Source: Azospirillum sp. B510
Lineage (GTDB): Bacteria; Pseudomonadota; Alphaproteobacteria; Azospirillales; Azospirillaceae
Direction of reading: 5' to 3'
Length of the DNA stretch: 64,000 bases
Assembly: GCF_000010725.1 (NCBI RefSeq)
Contig: NC_013855.1
Location: forward strand, 124,001-188,000
Part shown: one piece after another, positions 48,516 to 56,605 of the stretch
Layout: each line of letters begins with the position of its first letter
How positions within the stretch are numbered: the first letter of the stretch is position 1
Position numbers and translations under genes: made by a program
The notes under the pieces: generated by a model
Databases searched by the model: none
What the model saw: the letters and a program-made list of their open reading frames with translations, nothing else
What the model was told of the DNA's origin: nothing

Positions 48516-50515
48516 GCCGGATCCTTCCGGGAGAGGGCTGCGGAGGGCCGACCGCCGAAGGTGGTCGTCAGGAGAAGCTGGACGACGACACAGGCAGCCA
48601 GCACGATGCCGATGCCCTTCATGGCGCCGTGGTAGCCGTAATGGGCGAGGAACAGCCCGGCCAGGAAAGGTGCGACCACCGAGCCCAGGCGCTCGATCAG
48701 CCGGAACATGCCGATTACCGTGGTCTCGCCAAGCGTCGATCGCTCACGCACGCAGGATTCCGCCAAAAGCGCCATCTGCGGGGTATTGACCAGCGCGTGG
48801 GCGAGGCCAAGCAGAGCGACACCGGTGATTGTCAAAGGCAGCGTACCGGAGATCGACAGCACGTACGCCGATCCGGCGGCGGTCACGCCCCCGATCGCCA
48901 GGAACGGCGTCCGCCGGCCGGAACGGTCGGACAGGTGCGCCACCAGCGGCGACACCACGATCATCATCAGCCAGTAGAGAAGAAGCACGCGGCCAATCCA
49001 GGACTGGCTGACCCCATTGTCGTCCAGCGCCAGCGGCAGCAGGAAGAACAGCAAGGCGGTCAGACCGAATTTCGCGGGGACGGCGCTGAACAGGGTCACC
49101 GCCACGAAGCGCGGATTGGCCAGGCACATGCCGAAATCGCGCGGCGTCAGCCCCCGTGTGCGGGCCTTGCCGCCCGCCCCGGCATGCTTGGGCAGAACGC
49201 GCCACGCCATCAACGCCGCCGCCACGGCAAGCATCGCGGAGACGATGAAGGTCATGCGGAAGCCGACCTGGTCGGCGATGACACCCCCGATGGCCGGACC
49301 GCAGACGCCGGCCGTCAGGATGCCGCCGGCATAGAGCGCGATGGCACCGGCTCGCCGGCGCGGATCGGTGGCGTCGATCACGAAACCCTGGGCCGAGATG
49401 AAAACGCTGGCATACCCCACTGCGGTCACGCAACGGGCAAGGATGAGCTGGATGAGGTCCGTCGCCAAACCCGATCCCAGAAGCCCCAGCGCCGACAGGG
49501 ACGCGCCGATCAGGAACACGGTGCGGCGGCCCCGGCGCTCCGACACATTGCCGGCGACAGGCTGGGCGAGCGCCCAGATCAGCATGAACAGCGCAATCGG
49601 CGCGCCGATGACCAGCTCCTTGCCGAGGCCGGGCACCGGCTCGAACAGGTCCTTGATGTAGACCGACAGAAAGGTGCGGGTCAGTTCCTCTGCCAGGGAG
49701 AAGACGAAGACGGCGAAGCGCAGTTCGCCGATGCGCTGCATGGTCGTGATGCGGCCCCCGGCGGCCGACGCCTCCGCGCCGTCATCGCGCAGATACGGGG
49801 CGGTCTCGGCCGTACTGCATGCGGCGTCGAGCGCACGGTCCATGGCGCGGCCGAGGTGGCCCACCTCGTCGCGTCCGCGCAGCCCGGTCCGCAGGTTCAG
49901 CCTGCCTTCCGCAGCCTCCTGAAGGACGTCGCCCATCCACTGTAGCGGTGCGGTCACCGAACTGCCGACCACCAGCAGAAGAATCTCAATGTTAAGAAGA
50001 ATGGCGACGATCAGCACCGACCCGAGATCGAAGACCATGTCGTTCAGTGCGGCTTCGACCGATCCCGCCGGGACGCCCACATGCAGGAGCGCCGGCACAC
50101 CGCCGCCGCCAACGGCCAATGCGGCATCGATATAGCGCCTGGCGACAGCGCCATCGGCGTCGCGAGCCGCCAGCGTATCGCCGCTGCGCGCGTCCGGCGC
50201 GCCGGCGAATGCGGCGATGCGGTCGCCGACCATCAGCGCGATGTAGTTTACGTCGGGATTGACCGCCAGGGCATCGGCCAGGATCTCGTCCACCCCGGTG
50301 AGCTTCTCCACCTCGAAGCCCAGCGACACCGCCCGGTCGATCTGCGCGACAATGTAGCTGCCGACGACCTCCGCCTTACGGGCCAGTTCCGGCTCCGCCT
50401 GGGGGCGAAAGAGTGTGTTGAAGTGAGATGTCTGGACAACCAGGCTGACGAGCATGAGAACCGACACGAGGCCGGTGAGCAGCCAGTTCAGCCGCTTGAT
50501 GAACGTGAGTTCCAT
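48512..50515 (-). CDS. Membrane sensor-HAMP domain fused to an MFS transporter
   Basis: 667 residues. TM helix at about 10-30; extracytoplasmic domain 31-160 (Cache-like in length and pattern, 'DVNYIALMVGDRIAAFAG'); second TM 163-184; HAMP-like linker 185-235 ending GRDEVGHLGRAMD; then a 12-TM major facilitator domain from about 262, with 'ERRGRRTVFLIGASLSALGL' and 'SDRSGRRTPFLAIGG' as the two MFS loop motifs. The ATG at 50515 overlaps the upstream sensor stop by one base. A ligand-sensing domain wired to a transporter is unusual; it suggests gated export or uptake. Confidence 0.85.
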   Translation of the reverse strand: MELTFIKRLNWLLTGLVSVLMLVSLVVQTSHFNTLFRPQAEPELARKAEVVGSYIVAQIDRAVSLGFEVEKLTGVDEILADALAVNPDVNYIALMVGDRIAAFAGAPDARSGDTLAARDADGAVARRYIDAALAVGGGGVPALLHVGVPAGSVEAALNDMVFDLGSVLIVAILLNIEILLLVVGSSVTAPLQWMGDVLQEAAEGRLNLRTGLRGRDEVGHLGRAMDRALDAACSTAETAPYLRDDGAEASAAGGRITTMQRIGELRFAVFVFSLAEELTRTFLSVYIKDLFEPVPGLGKELVIGAPIALFMLIWALAQPVAGNVSERRGRRTVFLIGASLSALGLLGSGLATDLIQLILARCVTAVGYASVFISAQGFVIDATDPRRRAGAIALYAGGILTAGVCGPAIGGVIADQVGFRMTFIVSAMLAVAAALMAWRVLPKHAGAGGKARTRGLTPRDFGMCLANPRFVAVTLFSAVPAKFGLTALLFFLLPLALDDNGVSQSWIGRVLLLYWLMMIVVSPLVAHLSDRSGRRTPFLAIGGVTAAGSAYVLSISGTLPLTITGVALLGLAHALVNTPQMALLAESCVRERSTLGETTVIGMFRLIERLGSVVAPFLAGLFLAHYGYHGAMKGIGIVLAACVVVQLLLTTTFGGRPSAALSRKDPA

Positions 50516-51291
50516 CACGCAACCTCCACCGGCGCCGACTTGCGTTCGCCCGTGCCTTGCCCGCTTCGCGTGGACACCCGGTCCAAGAATCCGGCGAGCC
50601 CTGGAGCGAACGCCGCGATCTCCGGCGGAACGACCGGACATTCGCCCTCGGCCGCCGCCTCGACGATGATCGCCGCGTCCCGCAGGCAGCGCTGAAGACG
50701 CCGCATCACCAGCCAGACGACAATCATGCTGATGACGTAGCAGGTGGCGAGATTGATCGCACCGAAGGTCGCCAGCTCCGGAATCGTGCCGCGGATGCCC
50801 GCGCGCACGGTGTCCAGGGAATAGGTTAGCGCGACGCCTCCAGCCACGCCGCCATAGGCGTTGCCGATGCCGATCAGCAGCACCTGAGAGCCGCCGTCGA
50901 CGATCTTCGCCCCGCGGTCGGTTTGGCCGTCGCGGCGGAAGGCCGCAAGCCAGGAGTCGGGCAGCGTGCCCCGGACCGCATTGCTTCCCGCCGCACCCAG
51001 CACCTCGCCCCGGTCGTTGAACAGCATCAAACCGGTGATCTGAAGGTCGCGCACCAGGGCGCGCTGAATCATCTCGTCGAGGTTTCGCAAGGCATTCAGC
51101 GCAACGCCGAGGTTCACCGCGCCCTCAACCTCGCCGGACAATCCATGGGCGACGACCCGGAAGCGCGACGCCACCGTCTCCTCCACCATGCGCTCCATTT
51201 TCAGGTACGAGAGCACCGCGGTGGAGGCGAGCGCGAAGCACAGTGCCACCTGAAGCAGGAGCATGATCTTGGTCGACAGGGTCAATCGCAT
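50515..51291 (-). CDS. Membrane-bound sensor protein without output domain
   Basis: 258 residues: TM at 8-30, a periplasmic domain at 31-170 ('DLQITGLMLFNDRGEVLGAA' is Cache/sensor-like), TM at 176-197, then a 60-residue cytoplasmic tail without kinase, cyclase or methyl-accepting domain. It resembles the N-terminal half of the adjacent sensor-MFS fusion. First gene of the five-gene operon, divergent from the regulator at 51828. It may form a heteromer with the fusion protein. Confidence 0.75.
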   Translation of the reverse strand: MRLTLSTKIMLLLQVALCFALASTAVLSYLKMERMVEETVASRFRVVAHGLSGEVEGAVNLGVALNALRNLDEMIQRALVRDLQITGLMLFNDRGEVLGAAGSNAVRGTLPDSWLAAFRRDGQTDRGAKIVDGGSQVLLIGIGNAYGGVAGGVALTYSLDTVRAGIRGTIPELATFGAINLATCYVISMIVVWLVMRRLQRCLRDAAIIVEAAAEGECPVVPPEIAAFAPGLAGFLDRVSTRSGQGTGERKSAPVEVA

Positions 51292-51827
51292 TGTCGGTCG
51301 GTCGGTCGCTTGGCTGATCGCGGATTTGTCTGCCCGGCCTGGAACCCGGGTTCAGGCGAACTTAACGCAATTCCACAAACCTCGCGGACGAGACGGGTCC
51401 AGACTGGACGCTTCGGGCGTGCAACAGCCGCAGCAACGATACTTCATGAATTTTGGTGCTCAGCCGTCCCCGAGACCGGTCATCGGGGTCTCCCGACCGC
51501 TCCCCTCGTTTCCCGTCAAAGTTTCCTATGGAAAGTTCCCGGTTGTGCAGACCGTAGGCGCTGGCGAGGGTGGCAACCAATTCGTACTATCCCGCTTGGT
51601 TTTCGCCAATGGATCGGGAAGGTCACATGGACGATCGGGGCCGTTTCTCCTGTCTTATCCGGCGCGGGGGCGGAGCCACGGTCGAGGTGACGCCGAGCGC
51701 CGCAGGGCGCGCATCGCCATCACCCCCGCTACCTGCAAGATGTTGATCCCACTGGAGACTCGGGGAGCGGCTGTCCGTTGCGGCGCCCGACTATTGGCCT
51801 GGCTTACATCGGAGCCTGGAGGGGAGG
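51292..51827. promoter_or_regulatory. Divergent control region between the sensor operon and its putative regulator
   Basis: 536 bases without a supportable gene. Features seen are a run of tandem TCGG units near 51294-51310 and the 12-base palindrome at 51342-51353. The rest is GC-rich with no obvious promoter. Confidence 0.45.
51342..51353. promoter_or_regulatory. Perfect 12-base palindrome, candidate operator
   Basis: GAACCCGGGTTC is its own complement and lies about 50 bases upstream of the sensor-gene ATG. A MarR-type dimer encoded divergently could bind such a site. Inference from position. Confidence 0.35.
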
Positions 51828-52841
51828 ATGATGCGGATCGAAATCGAGCGACCGTTGACGTGGCCGATCCGACCGGTAGAAACCAGTGCGGAGCTTCTTG
51901 CGCCGGGCCCTTCCATATTGATCGTTGGCCACAACCTCCCAGCGGCCAACCGCGTGCGCGAGAGTTTCGCGCGCAACGGTCATCACATTCAGGTGACCTG
52001 CGACATCGTCCAGGCGCTCGACACGCTTGAGACCGACGCCTCGATCGGCGTCGTCGTCGTCCAGATGGTGATGCCGCATTTCGACGGGCTGGCACTGGTC
52101 GAACGTATGCAATCCTCCCTCGGCAACCGTTCCGTCCAGTTCATCATCCTGGCGTCTGGCGCCCAGGTTAGGGACGTGGTGCGCGCGATACACCTTAAAG
52201 TCGTGGATTTTGTTGATGATCCGGAAGATTTCGGCCGGTTGCACGGCGCTCTGGTGCGGGCGCTGTCCGTGAGCCAGACCACGCGCGACGCCCCGGCCCA
52301 CGACGCTGCGCTCGACGAGGCCTACCGGCACGGAATGGCCATGATCGCCGCCGTGAAGGCGCTGCGCGAGCGGCACGCCTCCACCGCTCGTCACTCCGTT
52401 ACCGGAACGGCAACCCCGTCCGCACCGGCGATCAGCATTGTTCCCATGACCAAGGCGAAGAAGCCTGTTCCGATCCGCCCGGAATCGGACCATGAGCGGT
52501 TGCGCGCACTTCGCGCGCTCCAGCAGTGGCAGGCGTCCCGCGACAAGTTCTTCCCGAAGGATCTCTTTGAAGATCCTTGCTGGGCCATGTTGCTGGATCT
52601 GATGACCAACCACCTGCTCGGAAAACGGATCTCGGTGTCATCGCTGTGCATGGCATCCGGCGTGGCGCAAACGACCGCCTTGCGCCGCATTTCCAATCTG
52701 AAGGACTGCGGACTGATCCGCCGGGTGGCGGACGACCAGGATGGCCGGCGGGTCTTCGTCGAATTGACTGACGAGGGCATCGCCGCCATGTCCCGCTACA
52801 TCGAGCACATCCAGTCGACCAATCCGCCTCCATTCAGCTGA
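51828..52841 (+). CDS. Degenerate receiver domain joined to MarR-like winged helix
   Basis: 337 residues. The N-terminal 28-145 has the fold pattern of a response-regulator receiver ('ILIVGHNLPAANRVRESFAR', 'VVVVQMVMPHFDGLALVE'), but the phospho-acceptor position is Q79, the first-strand acidic pair is absent and the usual Lys is replaced (VDFVDDP). The C-terminal 215-330 is a MarR-like winged helix ('TTALRRISNLKDCGLIRRVA', DGRRVFVELTDEG). GGAGGGGAGG precedes ATG 51828/51831. Divergent from the sensor operon; probably its phosphorylation-independent regulator. Confidence 0.8.
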   Translation: MMRIEIERPLTWPIRPVETSAELLAPGPSILIVGHNLPAANRVRESFARNGHHIQVTCDIVQALDTLETDASIGVVVVQMVMPHFDGLALVERMQSSLGNRSVQFIILASGAQVRDVVRAIHLKVVDFVDDPEDFGRLHGALVRALSVSQTTRDAPAHDAALDEAYRHGMAMIAAVKALRERHASTARHSVTGTATPSAPAISIVPMTKAKKPVPIRPESDHERLRALRALQQWQASRDKFFPKDLFEDPCWAMLLDLMTNHLLGKRISVSSLCMASGVAQTTALRRISNLKDCGLIRRVADDQDGRRVFVELTDEGIAAMSRYIEHIQSTNPPPFS

Positions 52842-52973
52842 CCGCCTGAAGGACCTGCCGGCCGGTCCGCAGACCGCACCAATGAGGACTGTTTGGGCAT
52901 CGACAACCGCGATGCAAACCCGCGACACTCGGGAAGGCCGGACAATCCTGAAGCGCGTGGCCGCGGGGGCTGA

Positions 52974-54041
52974 ATGAGTGATCGGAAGTTCAAGGAATTG
53001 ATCGTGCTGTCCTCGGCCGATCAGGCTGGCGACGTTGGCCGCAGGCTCCCCAACCAGCCCCCGGCCCCGCGCGATGAGATGGACCGCCAGAAGCTTGCCG
53101 AACGCCTGCGGGAGCAGGGCTGGAGCTACCGGCGTATTTCCGAGGAGTTGCAGGTCTCCTACGTCCTGGTGGCGCGCTGGCTCGGCGACGGCCCGGTGCC
53201 GCAGGCGGCCCGCGTCGCCTCTCCCTCAAAAACAACATCAATCCCGGCGGAAACACCTGTGCCGGCCCCTAAAGGGAAAGCCGCCAAGGCTGCCGCCACC
53301 CGGACCGCCGCCGCGGACGACGACAGGGATGTCCTTGCCCTCCAGTTCCAGGCGTTCGAGCAGTATGTTCGCGATGTCATCGCCACGCTCGACGAGCGTC
53401 ACGAGGCGATGATGAGCCGCCAGGACGAGTTGATCCGCGCCCTGGACGAGGAGCGCGGCAACGCGCGTGCCCGCGAGGAGGAGCTTCTGGGTGCGCTGGA
53501 GACCGAACGAGCGCGCTGGTCCGAGGCCGAGGAGCGCTTCCGCACCGAATTGGAGCAATTCAAAGAGGAAATGCGGGCATCCGGCGGGTTGCCTGGCAAG
53601 AACAGCGGCGAGGACACCGCGGACGACGATCCCTTCGGCTTCAGCGATGATGCCGAGGAGAAGGGCGGCAAGGATCCGTTCGATTCCGACGACGGGGAAA
53701 GCGGAATGGACCCCTTCAGTTTCGACGATGAGGAGGCGCAGGAGGCGAGCGCGGAGAATCCCTTTGGGTTCGACAATCCGGTCGATGCCTTCAACACCGA
53801 AAAGGATTCGTCTGAAACGGAGCAAGCCGTGACCGGGGGGGCGGGCGATCCCGAGGATGGAACCGCGGAGGACGAGGACCCGTTCAAGGGCTTCGACGAC
53901 GAACCGGCCGACGACGAGACGTCCGCAGTCAGTGCAGACGCTTTTTCCTTCGACGACGAGGAACCCGCCGTCAAGGAACCAGAGCCGGAGCCGGACCCGC
54001 CAAAGAAGCGCAAGGGCCTGATGTTCTGGCGGCGCGGATAG
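52974..54041 (+). CDS. HTH/coiled-coil protein with repeated acidic DPF-FDD motifs
   Basis: 355 residues of unrecognised family. Residues 37-72 look like a helix-turn-helix (LREQGWSYRRISEELQVSYV). Residues 120-203 are a charged coiled coil. Residues 217-330 hold six acidic repeats: DDDPFGFSDD, KDPFDSDD, MDPFSFDDEE, ENPFGFDNP, EDPFKGFDDE and ADAFSFDDEE. The end is Pro/Glu-rich, then basic-aromatic KKRKGLMFWRRG. No signal or TM helix. Convergent with the T6SS genes. The repeats look like short linear binding motifs in a disordered tail. Confidence 0.75.
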   Translation: MSDRKFKELIVLSSADQAGDVGRRLPNQPPAPRDEMDRQKLAERLREQGWSYRRISEELQVSYVLVARWLGDGPVPQAARVASPSKTTSIPAETPVPAPKGKAAKAAATRTAAADDDRDVLALQFQAFEQYVRDVIATLDERHEAMMSRQDELIRALDEERGNARAREEELLGALETERARWSEAEERFRTELEQFKEEMRASGGLPGKNSGEDTADDDPFGFSDDAEEKGGKDPFDSDDGESGMDPFSFDDEEAQEASAENPFGFDNPVDAFNTEKDSSETEQAVTGGAGDPEDGTAEDEDPFKGFDDEPADDETSAVSADAFSFDDEEPAVKEPEPEPDPPKKRKGLMFWRRG

Positions 54042-54063
54042 CGGGAGGTCCGCCATGTGCGAC

Positions 54064-54091
54064 CTTCCCTCCGCCGAACGGCGGAGGGAAG
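54064..54091 (+). terminator. Strong hairpin after the DPF-repeat gene
   Basis: CTTCCCTCCGCC and GGCGGAGGGAAG form a perfect 12-bp stem with a GAAC tetraloop, 22 bases after the stop codon at 54041. A short GGGTTT follows rather than a long T-run. Confidence 0.6.
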
Positions 54092-54099
54092 CGGCGGGT

Positions 54100-54213
54100 T
54101 TACGTTACGCTGATCCAGACGCAGAGCAGCACACAGGCGATCGGAATCACCTTCTGCGGCTCGGCATGCGCCTCGCCCGCCCCCAAGGCCAAGGAAGCGT
54201 CGAACAACGCCAT
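54100..54213 (-). CDS. Possible small hydrophobic protein
   Basis: A 37-residue frame from ATG 54213 to a TAA at 54100, with a C-terminal hydrophobic segment PQKVIPIACVLLCVWISVT that looks like one TM helix. It lies 49 bases downstream of the UPF0114 gene on the same strand. No strong ribosome binding site is visible, so it is only a candidate. Confidence 0.25.
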   Translation of the reverse strand: MALFDASLALGAGEAHAEPQKVIPIACVLLCVWISVT

Positions 54214-54262
54214 CACGAGCGCGCAGGACCCCAAGCATCGCCATCCCTCGCCTTCGCCCCTG

Positions 54263-54847
54263 TCAGTGATCGAGCGCGTGGCTCTTCTTGACCAGGAAGT
54301 CCATGAATGCGAGCAGAACACCCGACGCCACGAAGGTGCCGTGGATGGCCAAGAGCCAGATCAGGTCGCGGTCTGACACCATCCCGACATGCATGAAGGA
54401 CTTCAGCACCTGGATCGACGAGATCGCCACGATCGAGGCGATCAGCTTCACCTTCAGGCCGCTGAAATCGAGCTTCCCCATCCATTCCGGACGGTCCGTA
54501 TGGCCGGCGACGTCGATTTTGGACACGAAGTTCTCGTAGCCGCTGAAGATCACCATCAGCACCAGATTCCCGACCATGGTCAGGTCGACCAGCGCCAGGA
54601 CCACCAGGATGACCTCGGACTCGCTGCCTCCGGCCAGCTTTGGAAAGCCGTGGACGAACTCGACCGCGAAGCACCAGCCGATCATGCCGAGTGCACCGAC
54701 CAGACCAAGGTAAAGCGGTGCCAGAAGCCAGCGGCTTTGGAACATCGCCTTTTCGAGCAAATCTTCGATCCGCTTTGCCAGTCCGCGTGGAGCCTGGACG
54801 GGAGCGCCTGTCGGCGGGTCCGCCGGCGTAACATGAGCGTGTGTCAT
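54263..54847 (-). CDS. UPF0114 (TIGR00645/YqhA) family membrane protein
   Basis: 194-residue inner-membrane protein with three or four hydrophobic segments. Family patterns: 'MFQSRWLLAPLYLGLVG', 'VDLTMVGNLVLMVIFSGYEN' and 'WMGKLDFSGLKVKL'. The function of the family is unknown. The ATG at 54847 overlaps the hcp stop (ATGA), so it is translated with the T6SS operon, which is an uncommon association. Confidence 0.87.
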   Translation of the reverse strand: MTHAHVTPADPPTGAPVQAPRGLAKRIEDLLEKAMFQSRWLLAPLYLGLVGALGMIGWCFAVEFVHGFPKLAGGSESEVILVVLALVDLTMVGNLVLMVIFSGYENFVSKIDVAGHTDRPEWMGKLDFSGLKVKLIASIVAISSIQVLKSFMHVGMVSDRDLIWLLAIHGTFVASGVLLAFMDFLVKKSHALDH

Positions 54848-55437
54848 TTTTTCTTTGCCACCTTGATTTCAACCGGAACGTTCTGCGGTTGGCCGTTCTT
54901 GTAATGGACGTAAGTCATGTTGAGTTTGGTGAAGGACAGCGAGATCGTCTCGTCGCCACTGTTATCGGCGCTGGTGCCGGCGCTGACCGTGTAGGACGTG
55001 ACATGGACGTCTGTCAGAACGATGGTCAGGAACTTGTCGAAGCCGATCGTGCCGCCGGCGAGGCCCGACTGCTCGGCCGATGCTTGCGTGTCTATCGGCC
55101 GCAGGAAGTAGATCGTGGCCTCGGCGCCCGGCACGGGATCGGCGAACGCCGTCTTCAGCAACAGCGGCGAGGCCATGTCGATGGGCTTGCCGAGGTCGAC
55201 GCTGTCGATCCCGACCGTGCGCGGCTTCGACCGCGGCTTCACCTTGCGATAATTTTCCTGCATCGCTGCAATGCCATAGACGTCGTAGTCGTTGTCCTCG
55301 ACCGCCGCGCCGTATTCCAGAGAGCCGGCGTCGTTCGTTCCGGTTCTCATGTCGAACTTGGTGCAGAAGATCAGGTTGCTGTAGCCCTGGAGCAGCGAAT
55401 CGCCGGCAATGCCCGGATATTTGAGAAGAATGCGCAT
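54844..55437 (-). CDS. hcp: Type VI secretion tube protein Hcp (TssD)
   Basis: 197 residues, somewhat longer than the usual 160-172. The Hcp core is visible as 'DKFLTIVLTDVHVTSYTVSA' and 'ETISLSFTKLNMTYVHY'. Hcp rings stack into the inner tube that is ejected from the cell. It follows tssA by 7 bases. The start differs from classic Hcp (MRILLKYPGIAGDS), with extra residues around 30-75 (charged loop before KPRSKPR). Confidence 0.88.
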   Translation of the reverse strand: MRILLKYPGIAGDSLLQGYSNLIFCTKFDMRTGTNDAGSLEYGAAVEDNDYDVYGIAAMQENYRKVKPRSKPRTVGIDSVDLGKPIDMASPLLLKTAFADPVPGAEATIYFLRPIDTQASAEQSGLAGGTIGFDKFLTIVLTDVHVTSYTVSAGTSADNSGDETISLSFTKLNMTYVHYKNGQPQNVPVEIKVAKKK

Positions 55438-55444
55438 GGCGGGT

Positions 55445-56590
55445 TCACTCGTCCTTCAAGCGCAGCACGGAGAACATCCTCCCAACCTCGCCACGGTCGC
55501 CCAGCAGGTCGGCATAGAGTTCCGGCAACGACAATTGACCCCAGGAGGCCGCACGGCGCACCAGATAGGAGGTCGGGCTGTGCGGTTCCTCCTGCTCCAG
55601 ATAGTCGGCGATCTGCCGGAGCATTCCATACGCCTCTTCCCGGTTGCGCGGACCGCCGGTCCAGGCGGCCCCAGCCGGATGCGCCGCAGCACCCGGCGTC
55701 GTGGCGGCATCGCCGGTTCCGGCGGCTTCGGATGCGGCTTCGGGCGCGGCGACAGACGCGGTCGGTTCGAGGGTGACACCACGTTTGCGCAAGACATCCT
55801 CCTGGAACCGGCACAGCTCCTCGACCGTGCGCTTGATACGGGAGAGGGCGGGAGCGTTGCGGCCGGCGAGCCGGTCCAGCGCCGCGCCCAGCGCGTGCGC
55901 CGCCGCCTCGGCCGCCTTCAGGCTGTCACGCTGGGCGACGTAGAAGTCCGAGGGCGTCTTCTCGACGTCCTTCACGATCCGCTCCACCGGCACTTCGCCT
56001 TCGGCGATGGCGGCCTTGTAGGCGCGTGCATCACGGCCCGCCAGCTTGCGCAGGCGCTGGGCGTTCTGCCAGTCCTGGAGCCGGAGCCCCGACTTGGCGC
56101 CCGGTTCCGGCAGAGCGATGGGCAGCGCCAGGAGGTCGCGGGACAAGCGCTCGTCCAGCCAAAGCAGGGGCGCCAAGCGCGCCTCGGTGTCCCCGTCCTC
56201 GTCGATGCGTGGGTAGAGGCCGTCCCAAAAGGCATCGACAAGGCCGGTGAGCATGGACAGGCCCGGCGCGATGGCGGCGGGTCCGTGCTGCTGCACCAGC
56301 GCCTGGACCAGCCAAACGGCAACCTGGAGATCCTTCGAACGGCTAGCCAGCAGTTCGGTTGCGCCGACCACGACACCCTTCCAGTCGGCCCGCTTGACGT
56401 CGTCGGTCTGCCAGATCCCCTTGTCCGTGTCGTCATCCATGCGCCGCGCCTCCGCCAGCGCGTCGAATTCCGGCTCGTAGCGGATGTCCTCGCCGGCCGG
56501 AAGATCTCCCGGAATCGGCGCGAGAATCCGTTCGGTGTCGATGAGTGGGCGTTCAGCAGTCCGCGCGTCGGTCATGGCGTTGGCCGGCAT
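55445..56590 (-). CDS. tssA: Type VI secretion protein TssA (ImpA)
   Basis: 381 residues. The N-terminal ImpA domain is clear: 'PIPGDLPAGEDIRYEPEFDA', 'DWKGVVVGATELLASRSKDL' and 'LSMLTGLVDAFWDGLYP'. A Pro/Ala-rich linker (about 285-320) leads to a C-terminal helical domain 'REEAYGMLRQIADYLEQEEP', typical of the TssA type that caps the growing tube. ATG at 56590; one at 56575 is possible. Sixteen bases after tssM. Confidence 0.9.
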   Translation of the reverse strand: MPANAMTDARTAERPLIDTERILAPIPGDLPAGEDIRYEPEFDALAEARRMDDDTDKGIWQTDDVKRADWKGVVVGATELLASRSKDLQVAVWLVQALVQQHGPAAIAPGLSMLTGLVDAFWDGLYPRIDEDGDTEARLAPLLWLDERLSRDLLALPIALPEPGAKSGLRLQDWQNAQRLRKLAGRDARAYKAAIAEGEVPVERIVKDVEKTPSDFYVAQRDSLKAAEAAAHALGAALDRLAGRNAPALSRIKRTVEELCRFQEDVLRKRGVTLEPTASVAAPEAASEAAGTGDAATTPGAAAHPAGAAWTGGPRNREEAYGMLRQIADYLEQEEPHSPTSYLVRRAASWGQLSLPELYADLLGDRGEVGRMFSVLRLKDE

Positions 56591-56605
56591 CCGTTCGTTG
56601 ACATG

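Noticed and set aside
52974..54041. DPF-repeat protein as a T6SS Fha or effector protein
   Set aside because: No FHA, PAAR or toxin motif is visible, and it is on the opposite strand with its own terminator-like hairpin.
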